Assembly (NCBI GenBank): GCA_025128025.1
Contig: JAHLYR010000007.1
Span: forward strand, 62,001-126,000
Length of the DNA: 64,000 nt
Source of the DNA: Synechococcus sp. CS-1330
GTDB lineage: Bacteria; Cyanobacteriota; Cyanobacteriia; PCC-6307; Cyanobiaceae
Reading direction: 5' to 3'
The notes beneath the pieces are model-generated. The model was not told the DNA's origin. It worked only from the letters and a program-made list of their open reading frames with translations, and did no database searches. The position numbers and the translations under genes were made by a program. This document shows positions 18,391 to 28,169 of the stretch, piece after piece. Each line of letters opens with the position of its first letter. The first letter of the stretch is position 1.

Positions 18391-18597
18391 TTAGGCAGCC
18401 ACAACAGCCGTACGAGCGGCTCCAGCACCCAGGCTGGCCATCAACTCCGCAGGCGATTCCAGGGCATGAATTTGCCAGCGGGCCCGCTCACCGCAGAGGG
18501 GCAAGAGGCGATCAAGGTCGTCAGCGGCCTGCTTCGGACTTACGTAGGGCCCAACATGGCGAGTATTCAAACCATCGCGGATGGTCAGCAGATACAT
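18391..18597 (-). CDS. Conserved small hypothetical protein
   Basis: A 68-residue soluble protein (MYLLTIRDGLNTRHVGPYVS..., then QAADDLDRLLPLC). It reads like a small alpha/beta domain; I believe similar short proteins occur in marine Synechococcus, but I cannot name a function. ATG at 18597 is directly preceded in the mRNA by a possible hairpin (18601-18637). It converges with the membrane protein gene at 18132-18386, leaving only 4 bases between stops. Confidence 0.65.
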   Translation of the reverse strand: MYLLTIRDGLNTRHVGPYVSPKQAADDLDRLLPLCGERARWQIHALESPAELMASLGAGAARTAVVAA

Positions 18598-18600
18598 ACA

Positions 18601-18637
18601 GGACTGCTCACGTAGTTAGGAGAATGTTAGGCAGTCC
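18601..18637 (-). promoter_or_regulatory. Inverted repeat just upstream of a small-protein start codon
   Basis: GGACTGC at 18601-18607 and GCAGTCC at 18631-18637 are perfect 7-base complements separated by 23 bases. In the leftward mRNA the second arm ends 3 bases before the AUG at 18597, exactly where a ribosome would bind. The loop also holds two copies of CCTAAC. A role in translational control is inference; the stem is short. Confidence 0.35.
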
Positions 18638-18771
18638 TAGTTGGCCCTGAAAGGGTGGAAAGCCGCTCCAAAACTGCAGCTAGGTGCCCGACAGGGACCC
18701 TGCGCCTTTAGATTTTCCTTGGAATTGCCGCAATCGCCAAACTGTTTTGCTCCCAAGGGAGCGACCGCTAG

Positions 18772-19452
18772 TCAGGACTTGCTGCCAGAAGTCCAAGCCG
18801 CCCCACTGCGAGCGCGCTTGCCCCACACCGAATCAAGCCGTCGATCCCGGCCGCAAGCCCAGCGGTAGTAGTTGTATTTGACGCTGTTGATCTCCGCGTA
18901 GTTCTGGTGATAGGCCTCTGCCGGCCAGAAGCGATTCAGCGGCTTGATCTGCACCTTCAGTGCTACGACCGGACGGCCCAGCTCGGCGGCAGCCGAGCGC
19001 AGGCTTGCCTGGGCCTGGTTTTGTTGATCGGCGCCACTGGTAAAAATCACAGGGCGATAGGAGCTACCGCGATCGCAAAACTGGCCACCACCATCTAAGG
19101 GATCAATATTGCGCCAGTAGGAGCGCAGCAGGCTTGCGTAGCTGATCCGGGCGGGATCGAACCGCACCCGCACCACCTCCTGGTGGCCGCTGCCGCCAGC
19201 CGATACCTGGCCGTAGGTGGGGTTAGCGCCGGCGCCACCGCTGTAACCACTCTGAGCGTCCAGCACCCCTGGGAGCTTTTCGAGGTCGTGTTCCAAACAC
19301 CAGAAGCAACCGCCCGCAAGCACCGCTTCCTGGGGCGCATTGGCAGCCAGAGCTGGGGCTGGGGATAGGGCTGGAGCTGCGCAAAGCAGGAGCATCAGGC
19401 TCAACAGCCAGGCCAGGGGGCGGGCCCCAAGAGAGGGGGGGCGGGTATTCAT
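18772..19452 (-). CDS. msrA: Exported peptide-methionine (S)-S-oxide reductase MsrA
   Basis: MsrA repairs S-diastereomers of methionine sulfoxide. The 226-residue protein has an N-terminal hydrophobic segment (about 11-31) ending in an AxA-type site (APALAANA), so export to periplasm or thylakoid lumen is likely. The catalytic motif GCFWC has the reactive Cys near 49 and an extra Cys at 52. SGYSGG and [14 protein letters not shown] motifs follow. The ATG overlaps the lpxB stop (ATGA), making it the last gene of the bamA-lpx operon. An exported MsrB is encoded at 56329-56817. Confidence 0.93.
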   Translation of the reverse strand: MNTRPPSLGARPLAWLLSLMLLLCAAPALSPAPALAANAPQEAVLAGGCFWCLEHDLEKLPGVLDAQSGYSGGAGANPTYGQVSAGGSGHQEVVRVRFDPARISYASLLRSYWRNIDPLDGGGQFCDRGSSYRPVIFTSGADQQNQAQASLRSAAAELGRPVVALKVQIKPLNRFWPAEAYHQNYAEINSVKYNYYRWACGRDRRLDSVWGKRARSGAAWTSGSKS

Positions 19453-20642
19453 CGAGCTTCCAGTACCTGGTCAAAGATGGCGGATGCGGCCCGCTGGGTG
19501 ACGCCCGGCTCCCCTAATTCCAATCGCAGCCGCCGGTATCCATCCAGCATGGTTTGGCGTGCCCCGCAGCTGGCATCAAGCTCAAGCAGGGGTAGGGCCT
19601 CGCGAACGATTGCCGCAGCAGTGAGGTCCTCCTGCAGCAGCTCAGGCACCAGCCGCTCTCCCAGCACCAGGTTTACCGGCGAAATGTGGGGCACGCTGAA
19701 GCGCAGGAGGTGGCGGGCCACGAAGGCTGTCGCCCGGCTGACCCGATAAACCACCACCTGGGGCACACCTCGCAGGGCCAGCTCCAGATTCACCGTGCCC
19801 GATTTAGCCAGGGCCAGATCGGCTGCAGCGCAGAGGCAGGCCTTGAGCTGGTCTGAATCAGCGGCAGCAATGATCTCCGCCCGCACTCCTGCCTGGCCAA
19901 GTTGCCTCGCCAGATGAGCCTCGAAGCCTGGCAATCCCGCCGGCACCACCACCTGCAACTCGGGCCGCTGGCGCTGCAGCTCTGCAGCCGCCTCCACGAT
20001 GTGGGGTAGCATATAGCGGATCTCCTGGCGCCGCGATGCCGGCATCAGCAGCAGCACTGGCGCATCCCCGCGCAGCCCAAGCTGACGGCGGGCCTCCTGC
20101 TGGCTTGGCACTTCACCGATGGTGTCCAGCAGAGGATGGCCCACATAGGTGACATTGGCGCCCCGACATCGATAGAAGCGGGCTTCCTCCTGAAAAATCG
20201 CCAGGATCTGATTTGTAAAGCTGATCAGATTGGAGCGGCCGCCGTTGCCGAATTTGAAAGCCCACTCCTGCGGGGCTATGTAGTAGGTGACGGGCACCTT
20301 GGGAAATCTGCGTTTGAGCCGCAGCCCCAAGCTCACATTGGGGCCCATGTAGTCGATCAGCACCACGCCATCGGGAGGGTCGCGGCGAAACCAATGCTTC
20401 AGACGCCGTTGCAGCCTCAAAGTCGGCAGCACAAAGGGAATCGCTTCCAACAAGCCGATGGCACCCATCCGGGTGGTGTTAGCCAGCAATGCCGCACCGG
20501 CGCGCTCCATGCGCTCGCCACCAAGGGCGACGATCTCGAGATCGAGCTGGCGGCGCCGGGCCTCCTCGTGCAAAGCCTTTACCAAAAGCGATCCCTGCAA
20601 ATCCCCAGACACCTCACCGGTGCTCACCAGCAGCCGCAGCAT
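19449..20642 (-). CDS. lpxB: Lipid-A-disaccharide synthase LpxB
   Basis: LpxB (family GT19) joins UDP-diacylglucosamine to lipid X, giving the lipid A disaccharide. The start [20 protein letters not shown], the [20 protein letters not shown] segment and [13 protein letters not shown] are typical; length is 397 residues. ATG at 20642 shares one base with the lpxA stop (TGATG). The frame stays open upstream inside lpxA, but those residues are unlike the family. The stop overlaps the msrA ATG. Confidence 0.94.
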   Translation of the reverse strand: MLRLLVSTGEVSGDLQGSLLVKALHEEARRRQLDLEIVALGGERMERAGAALLANTTRMGAIGLLEAIPFVLPTLRLQRRLKHWFRRDPPDGVVLIDYMGPNVSLGLRLKRRFPKVPVTYYIAPQEWAFKFGNGGRSNLISFTNQILAIFQEEARFYRCRGANVTYVGHPLLDTIGEVPSQQEARRQLGLRGDAPVLLLMPASRRQEIRYMLPHIVEAAAELQRQRPELQVVVPAGLPGFEAHLARQLGQAGVRAEIIAAADSDQLKACLCAAADLALAKSGTVNLELALRGVPQVVVYRVSRATAFVARHLLRFSVPHISPVNLVLGERLVPELLQEDLTAAAIVREALPLLELDASCGARQTMLDGYRRLRLELGEPGVTQRAASAIFDQVLEAR

Positions 20643-21448
20643 CAGCGCGTCCCCGGGATCGGCCCGCGGCGGGAGGGGCCAATGGAGGCCTCTAGGAAAC
20701 TGCACAGCTGGCCTGCAGCGCCTCCCAAGGGCTGGGAGCGCAACTGGCTTAGGGCTTCAGCCAGGGTGATGCCACTGCGGTAAAGCAGGGTCCAGGCCTG
20801 TTTGAGCTCTTCAAATTGTTGGCTGCCGTCCTGATCAAATAGGCCACTGCGCCGCAGGCCGATCTTGTTGAGGGCCCTGACACGGGAGGGATGGCCCTCC
20901 ACCAAGGTGAATGGCGGCACATCTCGCTCGATACGGCTCATACCCCCCACCATGGCCAGGGTGCCGATGTGCACGAACTGATGAATACCGAGCACTCCGC
21001 CGATCACAGCCCGATCGCCGATCACTACATGGCCGGCCACCGCCACCCCGTTGGCGATCACGATCCGGTCACCTAATTCGCAGTTGTGGCCCAAGTGGCA
21101 ATAGGCCATCAGCAAATTGCCGCTACCAAGCCGCGTTTGCTGGTGGCCAGTGGTGGCCCGATTGATGGTGACGCACTCCCTGATCGTGTTCTCATCGCCA
21201 AGCACCACCTCGGTGGGATCCCCCGTGTATTTGAGATCCTGGGGTTCGAGGCCGATGCAGGCCCCGGGAAATATGCGGTTATCGCGCCCCATGCGCACCC
21301 GGCCATCGAGAACCACATGGGGCCCGATGCGGCAGCCAGCACCAAGCTCCACCTGGGGGCCGATCACGGCGTAGGGCCCAACTTCAACACCTTCAGCCAG
21401 CTGAGCTTTGGGATCGACAACAGCCGTGGGATGGATGGTCGTGGCCAT
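20642..21448 (-). CDS. lpxA: UDP-N-acetylglucosamine acyltransferase LpxA
   Basis: LpxA adds the first 3-hydroxyacyl chain in lipid A synthesis. The 268 residues show left-handed beta-helix hexapeptide repeats ([20 protein letters not shown] and on), the catalytic histidine in [16 protein letters not shown] and the [13 protein letters not shown] segment. ATG at 21448 overlaps the fabZ stop by one base (TGATG). The frame is open upstream, but this start matches the family. Confidence 0.95.
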   Translation of the reverse strand: MATTIHPTAVVDPKAQLAEGVEVGPYAVIGPQVELGAGCRIGPHVVLDGRVRMGRDNRIFPGACIGLEPQDLKYTGDPTEVVLGDENTIRECVTINRATTGHQQTRLGSGNLLMAYCHLGHNCELGDRIVIANGVAVAGHVVIGDRAVIGGVLGIHQFVHIGTLAMVGGMSRIERDVPPFTLVEGHPSRVRALNKIGLRRSGLFDQDGSQQFEELKQAWTLLYRSGITLAEALSQLRSQPLGGAAGQLCSFLEASIGPSRRGPIPGTR

Positions 21449-21927
21449 CAGTCCACCAACGAGAACATCAGTTCCCCGGAGCAAACCAGCAGACCATCCA
21501 CGCTGGCTTCTGCCTTGACCTTGCCGAAACGGCGGCGCTTGAGGCTCAGCAACTCACAGGTGATTACCAGCTGGTCGCCAGGCACAACCGGACGACGAAA
21601 CCGCACCCCATCGATGCCGGCAAACACAAATAAGCCCTTGGGCAAATCTGGCATCTGGGTGACGATCAACCCGCCCACCTGGGCCATGGCCTCAACGATC
21701 AACACTCCCGGCATGAGGGGGCGACCGGGGAAATGGCCCTGAAACTGGGGTTCATTGAGGGTGACGTTCTTGATCGCCACAGCGCGTTTACCCGGCTCAT
21801 GCTCAATCACCCGATCCACCAGGGCAAATGGATAGCGGTGGGGCAACAGTCCCTGAATCTGCTCGCTGGTGAGGATCACCGCAGCTGGGGGATCAGAAAG
21901 CGATGGGCTGGCGTCAGACAAGGGCAT
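21448..21927 (-). CDS. fabZ: 3-hydroxyacyl-[ACP] dehydratase FabZ
   Basis: FabZ dehydrates 3-hydroxyacyl-ACP in fatty acid elongation, competing with LpxA for the same substrate. The hot-dog fold signature is present: [20 protein letters not shown] with the catalytic His, and [20 protein letters not shown] with the catalytic Glu. The 159-residue version starts at ATG 21927, which shares one base with the lpxC stop. It is placed between lpxC and lpxA, as in many Gram-negative lpx operons. Confidence 0.96.
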   Translation of the reverse strand: MPLSDASPSLSDPPAAVILTSEQIQGLLPHRYPFALVDRVIEHEPGKRAVAIKNVTLNEPQFQGHFPGRPLMPGVLIVEAMAQVGGLIVTQMPDLPKGLFVFAGIDGVRFRRPVVPGDQLVITCELLSLKRRRFGKVKAEASVDGLLVCSGELMFSLVD

Positions 21928-22799
21928 CAACTGGCGAAAGAACTGGAGTGGGAGGAGCTGGCCAGGCCGGCCAGGGCCGCAGCCAAAGAGGTGTGGAGCC
22001 CGTGGGAGCCGCGGTAGGCGAAAATTTGGGCTCGAGGTAATCCGATCAGCGCCAGGTCTCCCAACAAGTCCAGGATTTTATGGCGCACCGGTTCCTCCAC
22101 AAACCGCAGCGGCGGATTTAGCCAGCTATCTCCATCACACACAAGGGCGTTCTCAAGGCAGCCGCCCCGGATCAGGCCAGCTGCCAGGAGCTGATCAACC
22201 TGGGAGCGCAGCCCAAAGGTGCGCGCCGGGGCGATCTGCTCAACAAAGGCGCTCGGTGACAAATCAAGTGAAAACAGCTGGCGGCCAATGGCCGCATCGG
22301 CAAATTCAATTGCCGCACCTACCCGCAAGCCGGCGTGGGGCAGGGCCGTGGCAAAACTGACGCCACTACTGACAGTGAGCGGCAGCTCAAGCTCCAGCGG
22401 AGACGAGTCATAGGGCAGGGCTTGAAGCCCCGCCTCACCTAGCGCCTCCACCCAGGGCAGAGCCGATCCATCCAGCAAAGGAATCTCTTCGCCGCTCACG
22501 AGAATTTCAGCCTGGGTAACGCCGGTGCCGGCTAGGGCCGACAGCAGGTGCTCAACCGTGGCCAGGCGGCGTTGGTCTAGCCGCAAAGCAGTGCAAAGTT
22601 GAGTGTCGCTCACCTGATCCGGAGCCAAACGAATCAAGGGGAGCTCCGGTGCATCCAGCCATCCCACCCAGTAGCCCGGGCGCTGTGATGGCTGTAATCG
22701 CACCTGGGTCTGCTGGCCGCTGTGCAAGCCCACACCCTCCCGTTGCACCGACTGGCTCAGGGTCCAGGCACCGGAATAGTCCCTAGGCCAATGCGCCAC
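21927..22799 (-). CDS. lpxC: UDP-3-O-acyl-N-acetylglucosamine deacetylase LpxC
   Basis: LpxC is the zinc deacetylase and committed step of lipid A synthesis. Motifs include [20 protein letters not shown], the first zinc His in [27 protein letters not shown], the His and Asp of [15 protein letters not shown], and the catalytic His of [11 protein letters not shown]. The 290-residue protein starts at GTG 22799, which shares its G with the bamA TAG stop. No lpxD, lpxH or lpxK gene is in the window. Confidence 0.93.
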   Translation of the reverse strand: MAHWPRDYSGAWTLSQSVQREGVGLHSGQQTQVRLQPSQRPGYWVGWLDAPELPLIRLAPDQVSDTQLCTALRLDQRRLATVEHLLSALAGTGVTQAEILVSGEEIPLLDGSALPWVEALGEAGLQALPYDSSPLELELPLTVSSGVSFATALPHAGLRVGAAIEFADAAIGRQLFSLDLSPSAFVEQIAPARTFGLRSQVDQLLAAGLIRGGCLENALVCDGDSWLNPPLRFVEEPVRHKILDLLGDLALIGLPRAQIFAYRGSHGLHTSLAAALAGLASSSHSSSFAS

Positions 22800-24967
22800 T
22801 AGAACTTCCAGCCCACACCCAAGTTGAAGCGCCAATCACTAGAGAAATCCTGGGTGGCAACTTCAAGGCGTAGAGGGCCCACTGGCGTTGTCACGATTAA
22901 ACCAACTCCGGGCGAATAACCCTCACCTTTCTTACCAAGCAGGCCACCAGGATTACCAGGAATATCTGCCTGGGTCCCAAAAGTGGTACCAGCGTCAAAA
23001 AAGATTTCACCACTAATGATACTGAAGATGGGGAAGCGATATTCAATCGTAGCTTCAGCAAAACTTTTACCAACTCCCAAATCGCAATCGTAATAACCAC
23101 GCACGGAATTACCGCCACCCAAGCAGAAAGCCTCGTAGGGCGGAATGTCACTGCCCACCAAGGTTCCAGCCGAAACCTGGAAAGCCAGTGCCTGCTTGCA
23201 GTCTTTGGTCTCACCGGGCTTAGGCCGGCAGCCCTTGAAGATCTTCAACCACTCCACGGGTATGTAGTGGGTGAAGCTGCCGCGAACGCGGTTAAAGGTA
23301 GGGGAATTCTCGCCTACCGAAATGAATTGCTCCGTGCCAAGGCTGAGAAAATTACCCTTAGTAGGATTGCGTGGATCATTAAGGGTGCTGTATGTAGCCC
23401 CGACCCGGAAACTCACCAACTGGTTTTCTGAAGCACAATTAAAAGCAAGGCAAATAACCTGACTACTAGGAACCGTATCAGGAGAAGTCGTGGCGCCAAC
23501 TACCCCGTAGGAATATTTGCTACCGGAAAAATCCATCGGCGTAACTTCTTGCCCCCCGAACGAGAGAATCAGATTCCAGGGAGCTTTTTTGTACGGATTA
23601 CCGCCATTCAGGGGTCGGACAAACTGAACGTTGGCACCAATTCGCTGAATCGCAACAGTATCAAAATTCGTGGTAACAGTTTCGGTCCCATTATTATTAA
23701 CGGTTCGACTCGTGACCACATCAAAGTCGGCCCCGTCAAAATTCTGCAACTCATAAGTGAAGGAGTTGTTCTCGTTCTGGAACAACTGGGGCACTTCCCG
23801 ACTGAAGAAGAAGCGAGCCCGGAATGAAGTTCGGTATTTATTGTCCTTTATCCAAGGATCCGTAAAGGTCACATCGCCAAGGCCGCCGTACTGGCCGTAG
23901 GAGATGTTGGTGCCGAGGTCCCAAGCTCGACCAAACAGGTTGCTGTCCTGCAACTGGATCTGACCAAACACGCCCTGGCTCTGGCTGTAGCCCAGGCCGC
24001 CTGACAAAGAACCGCTGGACTGCTCAACAATGCCGAGCACAATCACCACCTTGCCAGGCTCGGCCGGCACCGGCTTGAGCGTCACCTTGACATCACTGAA
24101 AAGGCCCGTGCCGTAGATGCGCTTGATGTCCTCCTCCAGCTCGCGCCGGTTAAACACCTGTCCGGGGCGCAGGGAAACCTCGCGGGTCACAACCCAAGGC
24201 TTGGTCTTGCCCCTAATTGGCTCGCCTTTGTCGTTGGTGGCAGAACCTTCCTTGTTGAGGAACTGCACCTCAACCCCCTCAACGGTGCCCTGGCGCACCA
24301 GCAGCTCGACCACCCCCTCCGGACTAACGCGGCTAGGACCGGTAATCCGCGCCAGGGAGTAGCCCTGATCGGCATACCAGCGCTGCAACTCCTGCATGCG
24401 GGTCTGCAGGGTGTTGAGGTTGAGGGTTTTGCCGTAGTCAGCGGCGAAGGTGTCTTTAACCACCTGCTCCGGCAACTTCAGATCGACTGGATCGAGCTTG
24501 ACCTGCTGCAGCACCGGGTTGGCCACCACCACAACCACCAGCCGCACGCCCAGCGGACTATCTACGGGCTGGATCCGCACATCGGAAAACCAGCCGCTGG
24601 CGTAGATCGCTGAAAGGTCAGTCTGCAGCTCGTTGCGGGTCACCCGCGAACCTGGGGTGGCCGCCATCGCGGCGTAGGCAGCCAGCTCCAGCCGTTCCCG
24701 TTCAGGGTGGTCTTGAAGGCCTTCGATCACCACTTCCGCGATCAAAACCTTGGGTTCAGCTTTGGCCGCAGGCTCAGTTACTGGAGCTGCCTGGGTTGGG
24801 AATGGCGTCTGGGGGATGGGTTGGGAGGGCGCTGGCGTCTGACTGGCCGGATCCGCCAATGGGTTGTCCACCTGCTGCGATGCAGGCTGGGCAAGGGCAG
24901 GGCTCGCCGAGAGGATGGCGGCGCCCATCAGGGGCCAAACAGCCTTCAAACTCAGCAAACCAGCCAT
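22799..24967 (-). CDS. bamA: Outer-membrane assembly factor BamA/Omp85
   Basis: This protein inserts beta-barrels into the outer membrane. The 722 residues start with a signal peptide (about 1-26, ending SASPALAQ) and a Pro/Gln/Ala linker. Three POTRA domains follow (about 72-320; e.g. GSRVTRNELQTDLSAIYASG and RRELEEDIKRIYGTGLFSD), then a C-terminal barrel with the expected FCLGGGNSVRGYYDCDLGVG motif and a terminal aromatic (GVGWKF). The barrel-coding DNA, roughly 22990-23850, is much poorer in GC than the POTRA-coding DNA. The stop TAG overlaps the lpxC GTG. Confidence 0.95.
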   Translation of the reverse strand: MAGLLSLKAVWPLMGAAILSASPALAQPASQQVDNPLADPASQTPAPSQPIPQTPFPTQAAPVTEPAAKAEPKVLIAEVVIEGLQDHPERERLELAAYAAMAATPGSRVTRNELQTDLSAIYASGWFSDVRIQPVDSPLGVRLVVVVVANPVLQQVKLDPVDLKLPEQVVKDTFAADYGKTLNLNTLQTRMQELQRWYADQGYSLARITGPSRVSPEGVVELLVRQGTVEGVEVQFLNKEGSATNDKGEPIRGKTKPWVVTREVSLRPGQVFNRRELEEDIKRIYGTGLFSDVKVTLKPVPAEPGKVVIVLGIVEQSSGSLSGGLGYSQSQGVFGQIQLQDSNLFGRAWDLGTNISYGQYGGLGDVTFTDPWIKDNKYRTSFRARFFFSREVPQLFQNENNSFTYELQNFDGADFDVVTSRTVNNNGTETVTTNFDTVAIQRIGANVQFVRPLNGGNPYKKAPWNLILSFGGQEVTPMDFSGSKYSYGVVGATTSPDTVPSSQVICLAFNCASENQLVSFRVGATYSTLNDPRNPTKGNFLSLGTEQFISVGENSPTFNRVRGSFTHYIPVEWLKIFKGCRPKPGETKDCKQALAFQVSAGTLVGSDIPPYEAFCLGGGNSVRGYYDCDLGVGKSFAEATIEYRFPIFSIISGEIFFDAGTTFGTQADIPGNPGGLLGKKGEGYSPGVGLIVTTPVGPLRLEVATQDFSSDWRFNLGVGWKF

Positions 24968-25011
24968 GGGGAAGGGGTAGCGGAGCGGACAGGCCGCAAA
25001 TTGCGCTGACC

Positions 25012-25767
25012 TTACCGGTAGACCCGGGGTGGAGGACAGGCCCCTTGGACCCGTTTGAGGACCTCCCCGTAGGCCTCGACAACGCCACCTAAATCCTGTC
25101 GGAATCGATCCTTGTCCAAAATCCGGTCCTGAGAATCCAATACCGCCCGATCCCAGAGACGGCAGGTATCAGGGCTGACCTCGTCAGCAACCACCAATTC
25201 ACCACTGGCGGTATGCCCCAATTCGATCTTGAAATCAACCAGCTGCAAGCCGATTGAATCAAACAGGGCCAGCAATTCCCGGTTCACCTGACGGGCCAGC
25301 TCTTCCAACTGGCGGCGCTGCTCGGGGGTAACCAGGCCCAAATGCTCAAGCCGGGCTTCGGTGAGCAAGGGATCTCCGAAGCCATCGTCCTTGTAATAGA
25401 GATCAAGCAAGGGTGGCTCCAGGGGCGTGCCTGGCGCGATGGGCATCTGCTTGCAAAGCGAGCCCGCAGCCACGTTGCGGATCACCACTTCAATCGGGAT
25501 CACCCGCACTGGACGGGCCAGCATCCAGCGGCTGCCTTCCACCCCGAGGTAGTGGGTGGGGATGCCCCGTGCGGCGAGATGCTCAAAAAGCAAAGCCGAA
25601 ATTCGGCAGTTCAACTCTCCCTTCCCCGCCAGCTGGGCCTTTTTGAGGGCATTAAACGCCGTGGCATCGTCTTTGTATTCGACAGCTACCAAGTCGGGCT
25701 GATCTGTGGCGTATACCCGTTTGGCCTTGCCTTCGTAAAGCAGGGAACCAAGTGTGTAGGCCGTCAT
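25012..25767 (-). CDS. purC: SAICAR synthetase PurC
   Basis: PurC couples CAIR with aspartate in purine synthesis. The 251 residues keep [18 protein letters not shown], the [20 protein letters not shown] signature and [23 protein letters not shown] at 25767 forms an ATGA overlap with the stop of the upstream hypothetical gene. bamA begins 44 bases after its stop on the same strand. purD is divergent on the other side of the hypothetical gene. Confidence 0.96.
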   Translation of the reverse strand: MTAYTLGSLLYEGKAKRVYATDQPDLVAVEYKDDATAFNALKKAQLAGKGELNCRISALLFEHLAARGIPTHYLGVEGSRWMLARPVRVIPIEVVIRNVAAGSLCKQMPIAPGTPLEPPLLDLYYKDDGFGDPLLTEARLEHLGLVTPEQRRQLEELARQVNRELLALFDSIGLQLVDFKIELGHTASGELVVADEVSPDTCRLWDRAVLDSQDRILDKDRFRQDLGGVVEAYGEVLKRVQGACPPPRVYR

Positions 25768-26756
25768 GGCTGGGGATCGGGGGACTGCGGTGCGGCGGCA
25801 TGGCCACCAGGGGCTCGGGGGGTGCGAAGTTGACGCTCCAGATCACCCTGCCGGGACAGGGCAGCTGGATCCCGCCGCTGCAACAGCCACTCACCGTAGG
25901 CATCGTCGATACGGGCGCTGAGGCGCAAGCGCCGCTGCGTTGCCCGGGCGACCTGCTCCGGCGTACTGCCGGCCAGGGCAAGCTGCTGGTCGAGGATCTC
26001 AGCTACCAGCCCCCAGCTGCCTGAGGACGCCGCCTGCTCGAGGGCCAGCTCCAGCAGCCGGTCCTGCTCAGGAGCTGGTAATGCTCCAAACAGCGCCACC
26101 GCCTTAGCCAGCCGGGCCGCCGTCGCCGCACCGGGCTGGGCGCTGGTGACCAACACCTCAGCAGCCCGTTGCCGTTGACCCAGGCTTTCAAGATGACCTG
26201 CCAACAAATCCAGGGCTGGGCGATTTATCGGGGTGCCGTCCTGACGCTGGCCCACCGGCAACTCCAGCAAGGCCAGCCCTCCAAGGTTTCCAGCCGCAAG
26301 CCGCTCGAGGGCATCGGCGGCCAGCTGGTGGTGCAAGCCCGCCTGGGCAGCACGCCACTGCAACACCAGCCACTGGGTCCGCTCAGCGCCCGGTGCCGGC
26401 CCCACTCGCGCCAGCACCTGCAGGGCCCCTGACGGGGCCCTGCAGGTCAACATGCTGTGGGCATTAGCCATCACCACCGCAAGAGGCTGAGGGGCTGGGT
26501 GGATTGTGAGCAGCCGCTGTTGCAGCTGGCGCAACAGCGGCCCATCTCCCCGCCGCACGGCACTGACACAGGCAGCGTCGAGGTCATTGAGATCTCCATC
26601 GCGCAGCAGGGAAATCAGGGCTGGATCCGGGATGGCTGGCCTGGTTGCCGCCGCGCCTGCTGCTGCTGCGCAAGCCAAGGCCAGGCCCGCCAGCGCAGCG
26701 CCAAAAATTGGGAACAGCCGGGCCCGGGGCGAGAATGGCGTTGGTATTGCCGGCAT
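25764..26756 (-). CDS. Secreted or membrane-anchored helical hypothetical protein
   Basis: A protein of about 330 residues starting at ATG 26756 with a hydrophobic segment (about 15-36, [20 protein letters not shown]), likely a signal peptide or anchor. The remainder is Ala/Leu-rich and helical, with repeating short helices reminiscent of TPR/SEL-like scaffolds ([31 protein letters not shown]). I recognise no catalytic motif. Its stop overlaps purC, which links it to the purC-bamA-lpx transcript. An in-frame upstream start at 26798 is less likely. Confidence 0.7.
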   Translation of the reverse strand: MPAIPTPFSPRARLFPIFGAALAGLALACAAAAGAAATRPAIPDPALISLLRDGDLNDLDAACVSAVRRGDGPLLRQLQQRLLTIHPAPQPLAVVMANAHSMLTCRAPSGALQVLARVGPAPGAERTQWLVLQWRAAQAGLHHQLAADALERLAAGNLGGLALLELPVGQRQDGTPINRPALDLLAGHLESLGQRQRAAEVLVTSAQPGAATAARLAKAVALFGALPAPEQDRLLELALEQAASSGSWGLVAEILDQQLALAGSTPEQVARATQRRLRLSARIDDAYGEWLLQRRDPAALSRQGDLERQLRTPRAPGGHAAAPQSPDPQP

Positions 26757-26840
26757 GTCTAGAAACAGGGCTTGGCGGCCCCCCGCAGCACGTTTCAACT
26801 TAGAAGAGCTTTCGCTCCCATCCCACCTCCCGTCCGGCCC

Positions 26841-28169
26841 ATGCCCCCTGCCTCCTGTCCAACACCCGCGAGGATCTTGGTGATCGGAGCTGGTGGCCGC
26901 GAGAACGCGCTGGGCTGGGCCCTGGCCCGCTCTCCAGGGGTTGAGGCGGTCTGGATTACCCCTGGCAATGGGGGCAGCTGCGACCTACCGGGCTGCCAGC
27001 AACTGACCATCGCCGAATCCGACCAGGACGGGCTACAGGCCGCCTGCCGCGACCTAGCAATTGAACTGGTGGTGGTGGGTCCGGAAGCTCCCCTGGCTGA
27101 TGGCCTCGCCGACAGCTTGCGCGCCGCTGGATTCCCCTGCTTCGGCCCGGGGGCCGATGGGGCGCAGCTGGAGGCAAGTAAACAGTGGGCTAAAGCGCTG
27201 ATGCAGGAGGCCGGCATTCCCACTGCCGGCTACTGGGCCGCAAACAGCCGCGAACAGGCTCTGGAAATTTTGACGAGCCAAGGGCGCCCCCTGGTGGTGA
27301 AGGCCGATGGCCTAGCCGCCGGCAAAGGCGTCACGGTGGCCGAAAGTGTTGAGGAAGCCCGCGCCGCCATCGAGGAGATTTTTGCCGGCCGCTTCGACGC
27401 AGGGCCCAAGGCGGCTGGCGCCGAATTGGCAAGCGCCTGCCTGGTGCTGGAGGAGCGCACCGTTGGCCCAGAAGTGTCCGTATTCGCCCTCTGCGATGGC
27501 CAGCGCATGGTGCTGCTGCCCACTGCCCAGGATCACAAGCGCATCGGCGAGGGCGACACCGGCGCCAACACCGGCGGCATGGGCGCCTACGCCCCGGCTC
27601 CCCTATTGGACGCAGCAGGACTAGAGGAGGTGCGCCAGAGGGTGCTTGAGCCCACCGTGGCCGCCCTGCGGGCTCGAGGCATCGACTACCGCGGTGTGAT
27701 CTACGCCGGATTGATGCTCACCGCAGGGGGACCAAGCGTGATCGAATTCAATTGCCGCTTCGGCGATCCGGAGTGCGAAACCCTGATGCCATTGCTGGGT
27801 CCGGAGCTAGCCCAAATTCTGTTGGCCTGTGCCAACGGCAACCTCGACCAAGCACCAGCCCTCACCATCCATCCCGGCTGCAGTGCCTGCGTTATCGCCG
27901 CTGCGGAGGGCTACCCGGGTGAACTGCGCCGCGGCGACCCCATCGAAAGCACCCTGCAGCCCACCGACCAGTTGCAGCTGTTCCATGCCGGCACCCGCCG
28001 AGATGACCACAGCCGCTGCCTAACCAGCGGCGGCCGGGTGCTGGCGCTGGTGGCCCAGGCCGACAACTTCGATACCGCCTTCGAGCGGGCCTACGCCGGG
28101 CTAGCCCAGGTGCACTTCGAGGGCATGACCTTCCGCCGTGACATCGGCCATCAGGTGCGCAGCCGATGA
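26841..28169 (+). CDS. purD: Phosphoribosylamine-glycine ligase PurD
   Basis: PurD (GAR synthetase) is an ATP-grasp enzyme of purine synthesis. Seen here: ILVIGAGGRENALGWALARS at the N-terminus, the nucleotide loop LVVKADGLAAGKGVTV, QDHKRIGEGDTGANTGGMGA and EFNCRFGDPECETLMPLL. The 442-residue length is standard. ATG at 26841 is chosen; upstream in-frame residues are unlike the family. The stop overlaps the nblS ATG (ATGA). Confidence 0.96.
   Translation: MPPASCPTPARILVIGAGGRENALGWALARSPGVEAVWITPGNGGSCDLPGCQQLTIAESDQDGLQAACRDLAIELVVVGPEAPLADGLADSLRAAGFPCFGPGADGAQLEASKQWAKALMQEAGIPTAGYWAANSREQALEILTSQGRPLVVKADGLAAGKGVTVAESVEEARAAIEEIFAGRFDAGPKAAGAELASACLVLEERTVGPEVSVFALCDGQRMVLLPTAQDHKRIGEGDTGANTGGMGAYAPAPLLDAAGLEEVRQRVLEPTVAALRARGIDYRGVIYAGLMLTAGGPSVIEFNCRFGDPECETLMPLLGPELAQILLACANGNLDQAPALTIHPGCSACVIAAAEGYPGELRRGDPIESTLQPTDQLQLFHAGTRRDDHSRCLTSGGRVLALVAQADNFDTAFERAYAGLAQVHFEGMTFRRDIGHQVRSR

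Noticed and set aside
18749-18762. Small inverted repeat GCTCCC/GGGAGC after msrA
   Set aside because: The loop would be too tight and no T-run follows on either strand, so it is weak as a terminator.
4513-19076. HIP1-like octamer GCGATCGC at 4513, 5504 and 19069
   Set aside because: I noticed only a handful of copies in the window, so it is not the dense HIP1 pattern of some freshwater cyanobacteria. A full count was not made.
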